Assembly (NCBI GenBank): GCA_036336795.1
Contig: JAYZFL010000013.1
Location: 1-34,141, forward strand
DNA length: 34,141 bases
Origin: UBA822 sp036336795
GTDB taxonomy: Bacteria; Gemmatimonadota; Gemmatimonadetes; Longimicrobiales; Gaopeijiaceae
Direction of reading: 5' to 3'
Part shown: positions 17,203-24,328 of the stretch, piece after piece
Position numbering within the stretch: the first letter of the stretch is position 1
Layout: each line of letters starts with the position of its first letter
Notes under the pieces: model-generated
Told to the model about the DNA's origin: nothing
Database searches by the model: none
What the model saw: only the letters and a program-made list of their open reading frames with translations
Translations under genes and position numbers: made by a program

Positions 17203-18450
17203 CTACGGTTGAAGAAGCACCTTGACCGCACCGCTCCGCTGGTGATTCACAGCTGCTCGAAGCGCATCCCGGTATTGGGTGAGCGGATAAGTGTGGGTTA
17301 CCATGTCCTCAAGTGGCGCTCTCGTTTCAAGCAGAAGATCTTGAGCAATCTCAAAAGTATGGCCTTGCTTCCCTCTCCAATTCTCAAGCCCATAACCAAC
17401 CGAGCCTCGGACCCGCAACTCTCTAGCCCACAAAAAGGAGAGGTCGAGTTTCTTGATCTCTGCGGCACATCCGATGACCACAACCCGCCCTCGGGGGGAG
17501 GCGAAGCTGAATGATTGAGCTAAACTCGAGCCAGTTCCGACACAGTCGTAGATCAGAGGAAAGCCGCCGCCCGAAAACACCTCCGGGCCCACGACTGGCA
17601 TGTGCGCTGAAGCACCCGTATCAATCATTACTTGGCGAGCTTCCGGTCCCGGAGCAATGACTTCGGTGGCTCCGAACCTCCGAGCCAAGTCCCGTTCGTG
17701 ATCCCTTTTTGCTTGTGCGACGAGAGATCCCTCAAAACCCGTAGCTCGCAGCGCCCAGATCGTACTCAAAGCAATCGTCCCGCTGCCAATCACCATCACG
17801 GGCTCCAGTTTCATGGGTGGGGTCTGCAGCACAGAATGTAAAGCAATGGAGAGCGGCTCAAGAAGCACTGCAGCATTGTCCGTCAGCGAGTCTTCCACTG
17901 CGAAAACCTGCGATTCATGGGCAATCACACGCTCTCCCCACCCGCCTGGTAGATCTCGATGATAGCCAATTGTCATTCCGGGAGAGATCAATCCGTCACC
18001 CAGGCGCGTGAGACCTTCCTCGCCAGCCCGTTCGCACGTGCTATGAAACCCTGTGGAGCACGAAGTACAGGCGTTTCCAGCACCGTAGCCGCGGGTCTTG
18101 CACGAAATCATCGGATCAATCGCCACACGCTGGCCCGGGGTTACCTTGGCCACCTGCGGACCCACTGATCTCACACACCCCAGAATCTCGTGACCCAGCA
18201 CAGCTGGAAACGACCCGAACGGCTCCATGGAAGGGCTCGCTGCATATGTCAGATTGCCAACGTCACTTCCACAAATGCCTGCCGCGATCACCTCGACCTC
18301 GACCCACTCCGGCCCAGGCAACTCGGGATCCGGAACGTCCCGCACATTAACCCCACTGAGAGAGCCAAAGAGCACAGAATCAGTGATTCTGCCAGCCGTC
18401 TTCGCCAGGATGAATCGGGGAATCGATACGTCAAATGTGACACCTTTCAT
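17203..18450 (-). CDS. Zinc-dependent medium-chain alcohol dehydrogenase
   Basis: This 415-residue protein belongs to the zinc MDR family. Catalytic zinc ligands are seen at Cys60 in GICGSDVG and His87/Glu88 in GHEILG. A structural-zinc lobe has four cysteines (Cys117, Cys128, Cys131, Cys139), with an insertion between the first two that widens the usual spacing. The Rossmann nucleotide site is VMVIGSGTIAL. It probably oxidises an alcohol, sugar or threonine-like substrate with NAD(P)+, but the substrate is unknown. I chose ATG 18450 because the family sequence begins there and AGGAGG lies 14 bases before it. The frame stays open to 18645, but that part has no family match that I recognise. 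Confidence 0.85.
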   Translation of the reverse strand: MKGVTFDVSIPRFILAKTAGRITDSVLFGSLSGVNVRDVPDPELPGPEWVEVEVIAAGICGSDVGNLTYAASPSMEPFGSFPAVLGHEILGCVRSVGPQVAKVTPGQRVAIDPMISCKTRGYGAGNACTSCSTGFHSTCERAGEEGLTRLGDGLISPGMTIGYHRDLPGGWGERVIAHESQVFAVEDSLTDNAAVLLEPLSIALHSVLQTPPMKLEPVMVIGSGTIALSTIWALRATGFEGSLVAQAKRDHERDLARRFGATEVIAPGPEARQVMIDTGASAHMPVVGPEVFSGGGFPLIYDCVGTGSSLAQSFSFASPRGRVVVIGCAAEIKKLDLSFLWARELRVRGSVGYGLENWRGKQGHTFEIAQDLLLETRAPLEDMVTHTYPLTQYRDALRAAVNHQRSGAVKVLLQP

Positions 18451-18660
18451 TGTTTTTTGCCGGGCCTCCTGTCCTTCATTTTCAGACCTCCATTCCACCA
18501 ACACGATCTGTCTGTGAGGTCGACGGAAACTTGTTCTGAAATCCGCCGTAAAGCAGTCTAGCTCTGCGACAATCCGCTGGCTACTCACGGAACCGGTGAC
18601 CAACATTCCGGGGTACAAGTGATCGAGTCCACCTTCAACGCCCATTACTCTGCGAGCTCC
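18451..18660. other. Divergent intergenic region between alcohol dehydrogenase and thiolase
   Basis: This 210-base gap separates two divergent genes and should hold both promoters. Both neighbours have open frames extending into it (to 18645 on the minus strand and from a GTG at 18619 on the plus strand), but the conserved parts begin outside it. I do not see a convincing promoter pair, operator or terminator. Confidence 0.3.
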
Positions 18661-19941
18661 ATGCCAAGACGCGCCGCCATCGTCGCAGGATGCCGTACTC
18701 CCTTTGCACGGTCAGGGACCGTCCTGAAAAACATGACGGCGATTGATCTGGGCACGCTTGCTGTGCGGGATTTGATGGACCGTAGTGATATCCCTGGCAA
18801 AGAAGTGGATCACTTGGTGTATGGCACTGTGGTTCCCTATCCTCATGCTCCGAACATCGCCCGGGAAGTAGGACTCGCCACCCTACCCGTGACCGTCCCT
18901 GCTGTGACCGTCTCAAGTGCCTGCGCGTCGTCTAACCAAGCTATCGCCAACGGAGTCGACCTGATTGAGCGGGGGTACGCCAATGTAGTTGTAGCTGGTG
19001 GAGCAGAATCGCTGTCCCACATCCCCATTACAATGAAACAATCGTTTGCAGAAAAGCTTATCGGTGCGTCCAAGGCAAAGACCTTCAAAGGCCGCCTGAC
19101 GGCCATCGCCAAGATCCGACCGAGGGATCTTGTCCCAAGCTTTCCGCAAATTGCAGAGCCCACGACAGGAGAGAGCATGGGGGAGTCCGCAGAACGGATG
19201 GCCAAGGAAAACGGCATCAGCCGTTCTGATCAAGACTCCTGGGCCCTTCGCTCACATCAGCTTGCAGCGGCCGCAACCAAAGACGGGCGCCTTCGCTCCG
19301 AGATCGCTCCACTTTATGTGCCGCGGAACTTTGATACGGTGATCGAAACAGACAACGGAATACGGACCGAAACAAATGAACAAGAACTGGCGAAATTGAG
19401 ACCGGCCTTCGACCTCAGATACGGAAGCGTCACAGCAGGCAATGCATCACCCCTCACCGACGGTGGTTCAGGGGTGATCCTTATGTCGGAGGAAAGGGTT
19501 AAGGCCCACGGCATCAAACCTCTAGGTTACATTCGGTCCCACGCCTTCGCTGGCTTGGATCCCAGCGGACAGCTCCTTCAGGGGCCGGCCTACGCTGCTC
19601 CTATTGCACTTGATCGGGCCGGTGTAACAATGGCAGACATCGGACTAATGGAGATGCATGAAGCCTTTGCCGCGCAAGTGCTCTCCAACCTTCAGGCGTT
19701 CTCTTCCCGGAAGTTCGCGGAAGAAGAATTAGGTCGGAGCGAGGCCGTTGGACATCCGGACGTGGACTGCATAAATGTGATGGGTGGGTCCATCGCGATC
19801 GGTCATCCCTTTGGTGCGACAGGTGCTCGTCTCACGACGACCCTTCTAAACGAGATGCGGCGGCGAGATGTGGAGTTGGGAATGATCACCACCTGCGCCG
19901 CAGGCGGTCTTGGCTTCGCGATGGTCCTAGAGATGGGTTAG
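18661..19941 (+). CDS. Acetyl-CoA acyltransferase (FadI-type thiolase)
   Basis: This 426-residue thiolase cleaves 3-ketoacyl-CoA in beta-oxidation or condenses acetyl-CoA in the reverse direction. The acylated cysteine is Cys88 in SSACASSNQA. The other catalytic blocks are EMHEAFAAQVL, GGSIAIGHPFGATGAR (His382) and TTCAAGGLG (Cys412). The HEAFAAQVLSN segment and the overall length match the FadI / mitochondrial trifunctional-beta branch better than AtoB. The conserved sequence starts at MPRRAAIVAG, so I use ATG 18661 over an upstream GTG at 18619. A partner FadJ-like gene is not in the window. It converges tail to tail with the thioesterase gene, one base apart. Confidence 0.92.
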   Translation: MPRRAAIVAGCRTPFARSGTVLKNMTAIDLGTLAVRDLMDRSDIPGKEVDHLVYGTVVPYPHAPNIAREVGLATLPVTVPAVTVSSACASSNQAIANGVDLIERGYANVVVAGGAESLSHIPITMKQSFAEKLIGASKAKTFKGRLTAIAKIRPRDLVPSFPQIAEPTTGESMGESAERMAKENGISRSDQDSWALRSHQLAAAATKDGRLRSEIAPLYVPRNFDTVIETDNGIRTETNEQELAKLRPAFDLRYGSVTAGNASPLTDGGSGVILMSEERVKAHGIKPLGYIRSHAFAGLDPSGQLLQGPAYAAPIALDRAGVTMADIGLMEMHEAFAAQVLSNLQAFSSRKFAEEELGRSEAVGHPDVDCINVMGGSIAIGHPFGATGARLTTTLLNEMRRRDVELGMITTCAAGGLGFAMVLEMG

Positions 19942-19942
19942 T

Positions 19943-20437
19943 CTAGTCCCTTTCCAATTCCCGCTCAAAGGCTTCCCGGTGCTCGCGGCGGAGCCGGCCG
20001 GCCTCGGACCGCCGCCGGTCTTCCTCGGTGACAAGCTCCAACCCGGGAACCGGGGTAGGTCGACTGTTCTCGTCGATCGCCACGAACGTTAAAAAGCAGT
20101 CGTTTGTATGCCGGCGGTGACCTGTGATCGGGTGTTCAGCTACCACTTTGACACTGATCTCAATGGATGTCCGACCGACAAAGCTGACCCTAGCGCTACA
20201 GGTCACGAACTCCCCCGCGTAGATGGGCTCCTTGAAATCAACCCGATTGATCGACACTGTCACGCAGGGCTGTCGAGCGTGACGCATCGCTGTGACGCCT
20301 GCCGCTCGGTCGATCATCGAGAGCAGAACACCTCCGAAGACGTGCCCCAGGTTGTTAACGTCACCAGGCATCATAAGTTGAGTGATCTGCGAAGCCGAAT
20401 CCTTGGGGCGCCGTTTCCCACTATGACTGTCACTCAT
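19943..20437 (-). CDS. Hot-dog-fold acyl-CoA thioesterase (YciA/BFIT family)
   Basis: This protein is 164 residues from the chosen start. The hot-dog domain shows the acyl-CoA hydrolase pattern: MMPGDVNNLGHVFGGVLLS (with the catalytic-site Asn/His/Gly region), then MIDRAAGVTAMRHAR, and VDFKEPIYAGEFV. A charged helical tail follows. Such enzymes release CoA from short- to medium-chain acyl-CoA. ATG 20437 has GGAG nine bases upstream; the frame is open to 20515 but that part looks non-coding. It lies tail to tail with the thiolase and may balance acyl-CoA pools with it, though that is inference. Confidence 0.87.
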   Translation of the reverse strand: MSDSHSGKRRPKDSASQITQLMMPGDVNNLGHVFGGVLLSMIDRAAGVTAMRHARQPCVTVSINRVDFKEPIYAGEFVTCSARVSFVGRTSIEISVKVVAEHPITGHRRHTNDCFLTFVAIDENSRPTPVPGLELVTEEDRRRSEAGRLRREHREAFERELERD

Positions 20438-20599
20438 CGCTCTCTTCTCCGGCCCTACTTCCACTTCCGTCCATGAAGCCTCTCCCCAGCAACCTAAACT
20501 GTAGGCACCAATCACACCAAGGCCGTGGTTCGTGTTCCAAATACCCCTTTGATAGCATGCGATTCCGGTAGCGTTAATTCACTCCCACTCAAAGTGTAT

Positions 20600-22120
20600 A
20601 TGGCATCAGCGAAGAACACATCACAGAAGGTTGGGCTCGCACTCGGAGTCTTTCTCTTTCTCGCAGTCTCATTCATGGATCTAGATCCGGGGAATCCGGT
20701 GGTCACGAGGATGGCCGCTGTGGCCATCCTGATGGCTACTTGGTGGATCACCGAAGCAATCCCACTATTCGCAACCGCTCTCCTCCCTCTTGTACTTTTC
20801 CCCTTACTGGGCATCGAGCAAAGTAGCGTCACCGCACCCATCTACTTCAACGATACGATCGTGTTATTCCTAGGTGGATTCATGATCGCCCTGACCATGG
20901 AAAAATGGAATCTGCACCGGCGGATTGCGATCACGATCATCCGGAGGATCGGAGGAGGCCCCTCACGGATCGTCTTAGGTTTTATGATAGCGTCGGCCTT
21001 CCTCTCCATGTGGATCTCCAACACGGCCACCGCGATCATGATGGTCCCCATCGGGCTCGCAATTATCCTCCAGATGGAAGGCGAGTTCGGCGTCGAGGAT
21101 ACGCGTCGGTTCTCGGTCGGAGTGATGCTTTCGATCGCCTACAGCTGCTCCGTGGGAGGACTCGCGACATTGGTCGGAACGCCACCTAATCTTTCTTTCA
21201 CGCGTATCTTCCAGATTACTTTTCCCAACGCTCCGACGATTTCTTTCGGACAATGGGCGCTTTTGGGTTTGCCTACCTCCGTGATTATGGTCCTCATTTC
21301 GTGGCTCCTGATCACCAGAGTATTTTTTCGCGTTCCGGAGCACGTGACGGTCGACCGCACGGTGGTGGAGGATCAGGTCAAGGCTCTTGGCCCCGTCTCA
21401 TTTGAAGAGAGGGCAGTTTTCAGCGTATTCATACTGACCGCCATTCTCTGGGTAACCAGGGTCCCCCTACAACTCGGAGCAATCACGATCCCCGGTTGGT
21501 CTCAGCTCTTGCCATTCGAGGGATTCATTACCGACGGAACAGTCGCTATCACAATGGCTACAATTCTCTTTTTGACCCCGAGCATGAGCCCGGACGCTTC
21601 CTTCCCGACACTAGCGGGACCGGACCTCATTCCGCGGCTACCTTGGGGCATCGTTCTGCTCTTCGGTGGTGGCTTTGCGCTGGCGCACGGATTTCAGACT
21701 TCGGGTCTGTCGGAACTGCTCGGCAACCAGTTCGCGGGCCTCTCCGGGATTCCACCTTTTGTGCTGATCCTAGCTGTCTGTGCGTCCCTCACGTTCTTGA
21801 CGGAGCTGACGTCTAACACGGCTACGACCGAGATGATTCTACCGATTTTAGCCGCCGCGGCTGTCTCCTTGGACGTTCATCCACTGATCCTGATGGTCCC
21901 AGCCACCCTAGCAGCCTCATGTGCATTCATGATGCCAGTGGCCACCCCACCCAACGCTATCATCTTCGGGAGCGAGCGCGTCAGGATTCCTGAAATGGCT
22001 AGAATCGGGTTGGTATTGAACCTGATCGGGGTGCTGGTGATCGCGGTCATGTTCCATTTTCTGGGCACTGCCGTCTTCGGCATCGAGTCAGGCGTGATGC
22101 CGGAGTGGGCAAGGTTCTAG
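20600..22120 (+). CDS. DASS/SLC13 family sodium-coupled anion transporter
   Basis: This 506-residue polytopic membrane protein has the divalent anion:Na+ symporter layout. Two Ser-Asn-Thr substrate-binding motifs are present, WISNTATAIMM in the first half and ELTSNTATTEMIL in the second. Each is followed by a matching Pro-rich hairpin, VGTPPNLSF and ATPPNAI. About eleven to thirteen hydrophobic helices are visible. Family members carry dicarboxylates, citrate or sulfate; the substrate here is not clear from sequence. I use ATG 20600 because the first helix begins soon after it. A GTG start at 20525 is possible but adds an unconvincing leader. No Shine-Dalgarno is seen. Confidence 0.9.
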   Translation: MASAKNTSQKVGLALGVFLFLAVSFMDLDPGNPVVTRMAAVAILMATWWITEAIPLFATALLPLVLFPLLGIEQSSVTAPIYFNDTIVLFLGGFMIALTMEKWNLHRRIAITIIRRIGGGPSRIVLGFMIASAFLSMWISNTATAIMMVPIGLAIILQMEGEFGVEDTRRFSVGVMLSIAYSCSVGGLATLVGTPPNLSFTRIFQITFPNAPTISFGQWALLGLPTSVIMVLISWLLITRVFFRVPEHVTVDRTVVEDQVKALGPVSFEERAVFSVFILTAILWVTRVPLQLGAITIPGWSQLLPFEGFITDGTVAITMATILFLTPSMSPDASFPTLAGPDLIPRLPWGIVLLFGGGFALAHGFQTSGLSELLGNQFAGLSGIPPFVLILAVCASLTFLTELTSNTATTEMILPILAAAAVSLDVHPLILMVPATLAASCAFMMPVATPPNAIIFGSERVRIPEMARIGLVLNLIGVLVIAVMFHFLGTAVFGIESGVMPEWARF

Positions 22121-22337
22121 GGCTAAAAGGCTCTTTTCCTCACACGGCGTCAATGCATCCTGTCCGAGGTGTTCGATGACAGGAAGGAGATTCAGTCGGC
22201 TGCGATTTCCAGAAGCATGTGTACTGAAACCCGAAAGTGCCTCAACGTGTTCTCTGGGTTTCGTCCAACGGGGGCCACTGGTTTGTGATATATAGGTGGA
22301 GGACTACGTTTACCCTTGTGGTGGAGCTCGGTCGAAA

Positions 22338-23321
22338 TCAAGAGCGGAGTCCAGCCAACGCCCTCCTCACGTACACCGATACCATAGCTCGCCGCCAGTC
22401 AGAATCAACGATCATGTTCTCTAGAGGATGGCACTGCTTATAGGCCTGTACGACCAAGCTCTCTACAAGCTCTTCCGTGAGAATCTCTCCCTCAGCTACT
22501 TCGCCCCAACCGGTCAACTGCCGAGGGCGGGCGCCGAGACCCGTTACTACACCCCGGAGTTGGTGGAGTCGGTTCTCTGGATCAACTTCTGCGGCCACGG
22601 CCACGGTAAGTAGTGGGAAGTCGATCGCCTTTCGCTGACGCAGCTTCACATACGAGGTCCTAAGGTGGAGCTCTGGAAGGGGGATACGGACTCCCGTCAG
22701 CACTTCCCCCAACTTACGGCGGGTGTTTGCGATCCCGTCAGACACAAAAAAATCCTCAATCGGCACGCTACGCGCCCCCTCCGGCCCCACCAACTCCACT
22801 TGTGCGCCCAACGTCATCAAGACGGGTGGCGAGTCGGCAGAGTGAGCGGCAACACACTTCTTCCCGACCTTGGTGACGTGACAAGTATCACCATCTTTTT
22901 TCAAGCAGAAGCCCAGAGCTTGCCGCCAGAATTGGGACTGATTGTAGTACGTGCAGCGGGTGTCAAGGCAGATGTTGCCCCCCAAAGTGCCCGAGTTCCG
23001 GAGCTGGGGTCCTGCCACGCTTCCTGCTGCTTCCGCAAGTGCCATAAACCTCAGTCGGACTGAAGGATGCAAAGATATAGCAGTCAGAGATTCGGCGGCT
23101 CCGATTACAAGGTCACCGTTCTCCTCACAGATCCCTCGAAGCTCCGAAATCCCCTTCAGGGCAACCAGATGCTCAGGGGTAAACAGGCGATGCTTCATAT
23201 TGGGGATCAGGTCCGTGCCACCCGACACCGGCATTGCTGACTCACCGTATTCGCCCAAGATAGACACCGCTTCAACAACTGTGTCCGGACGGTGATAGCG
23301 GAACGAGGGCAGCCTGAGCAT
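22338..23321 (-). CDS. FAD-binding subunit of a molybdenum hydroxylase, 4-hydroxybenzoyl-CoA reductase beta-like
   Basis: This 327-residue protein has the FAD domain of the xanthine dehydrogenase family. The FAD loops are VSGGTDLIPNM (residues 32-42) and NSGTLGGNI (109-117). Directly after the second loop comes a cysteine-rich insert of about 40 residues, with Cys123, Cys139, Cys147 and Cys156. As I recall it, this spacing equals that of the four cysteines which bind an extra [4Fe-4S] cluster in the beta subunit of Thauera 4-hydroxybenzoyl-CoA reductase, and the local context (LDTRC, YYNQS, CLKK, CHV) also agrees. Ordinary xanthine or CO dehydrogenase subunits lack this loop. It is the last gene of the operon, 11 bases after the DUF1460 gene. 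Confidence 0.88.
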   Translation of the reverse strand: MLRLPSFRYHRPDTVVEAVSILGEYGESAMPVSGGTDLIPNMKHRLFTPEHLVALKGISELRGICEENGDLVIGAAESLTAISLHPSVRLRFMALAEAAGSVAGPQLRNSGTLGGNICLDTRCTYYNQSQFWRQALGFCLKKDGDTCHVTKVGKKCVAAHSADSPPVLMTLGAQVELVGPEGARSVPIEDFFVSDGIANTRRKLGEVLTGVRIPLPELHLRTSYVKLRQRKAIDFPLLTVAVAAEVDPENRLHQLRGVVTGLGARPRQLTGWGEVAEGEILTEELVESLVVQAYKQCHPLENMIVDSDWRRAMVSVYVRRALAGLRS

Positions 23322-23332
23322 TGTTTCGCTTC

Positions 23333-24328
23333 TCAGCGGGTATCCAGCGGCCGAGCCACCATGACTCCATCCTGATTTCCGATGTGGAGGATGCGGTCAG
23401 CCAGGGGCACCTCACTGATCTGTACAACTCCGCCTACGAGCGGTGCATGGAGGAGATGGAGGCCGCCGTCCTTCCAGAGGGCAATGCCGGTGTGACCGAT
23501 ATCCAACCCTGCGACAGTGCTGGTCGCCGCGATCACGTCGCCGTCCCGGATCCGGCCAGCCACCTCTGCTATTCGCTCAGCAGGAATGTAGAATCGAGGC
23601 GATTTGTTCAGGCGGGACTCTACAGCCTGGAGAGCGGAAAGGAATTCCGGATCTTCTCCCAACTGGCGGTACGCGCCCGGGTGGGTGGTCATAAACTCGA
23701 TCGGCTCCGTGTCCGCGACTCCTCCCAACTCTTCCGAGACATTAAGGAGGATACCCTTGTTACCGTTATCGGTGATCCACTCACTGAAGTAGTGCAGCCT
23801 GCTTGGATAGCCATCGAGTGTCCCTTCCCGATACCGGATCCGCTCTAAGATCGCCGAATAGAAGGAACGATATTGCTTCCCAGGTTCATCTAAGATGAAG
23901 CTCGGGACTGTCTGGACGAAGAGAGCGAGTGCCAAAACGTTTTCCACGAAGGTCACACAGTCCAGTTCCTGGAGCTCGACGACCAACCGCTCCTCTCCAG
24001 TTACCTCAAGCGTGTGGGGAGCGTAGGGCGTACCGACAAACGTTTCTCCAATACGGGCAACGAGTTCGCCCATGGACAGCTTTGCAAGTCCCTGGTCATA
24101 GGCCCACCGAACCTTCTCCCGCATGATTCTCCAATCCTCGTCTGTCCCTGGAAGAGTCGTTGGCATCGCAGCAGCAGCATCCGCCACTGCCAGCCGCTTG
24201 AGGGAATCGGAGCCGTCTGCGAATCTGTCCGCCTCTCCTCCACATGCTATCATGACCCCCACAAGGCACCCACTCCAAGCTTGAAAAAGCGGACCCTTCA
24301 AACACCTTAGCCGCCTCCACATCATCAT
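23333..24328 (-). CDS. DUF1460 (N-acetylmuramoyl-L-alanine amidase-like) putative lipoprotein
   Basis: This 331-residue protein has the DUF1460 fold, related to NlpC/P60 cysteine amidases. The catalytic cysteine is Cys124 in LQELDCVTFVEN, and the catalytic histidine is His279 in LDIGHTGIALW, followed by LLHAP. The known relatives act on cell-wall peptides or amidate/hydrolyse muramyl-alanine bonds. The N-terminus has a positively charged start, a hydrophobic stretch and Cys29 in VMIACGG, which resembles a lipobox although the -3 residue is atypical. Export to the periplasm is therefore likely. The ATG at 24328 overlaps the molybdopterin-subunit stop as ATGA. An in-frame start at 24388 is possible but lies within that gene. 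Confidence 0.83.
   Translation of the reverse strand: MMMWRRLRCLKGPLFQAWSGCLVGVMIACGGEADRFADGSDSLKRLAVADAAAAMPTTLPGTDEDWRIMREKVRWAYDQGLAKLSMGELVARIGETFVGTPYAPHTLEVTGEERLVVELQELDCVTFVENVLALALFVQTVPSFILDEPGKQYRSFYSAILERIRYREGTLDGYPSRLHYFSEWITDNGNKGILLNVSEELGGVADTEPIEFMTTHPGAYRQLGEDPEFLSALQAVESRLNKSPRFYIPAERIAEVAGRIRDGDVIAATSTVAGLDIGHTGIALWKDGGLHLLHAPLVGGVVQISEVPLADRILHIGNQDGVMVARPLDTR

Noticed and set aside
18451..18645. A 65-codon N-terminal extension of the zinc alcohol dehydrogenase
   Set aside because: The family sequence begins at the ATG at 18450, which has a ribosome site. The extension lies over the divergent promoter region and the thiolase 5' end.
22237..22443. A small plus-strand open frame after the DASS transporter
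   Set aside because: It runs into the 3' end of the FAD subunit gene in antisense and has no ribosome site or recognisable family.
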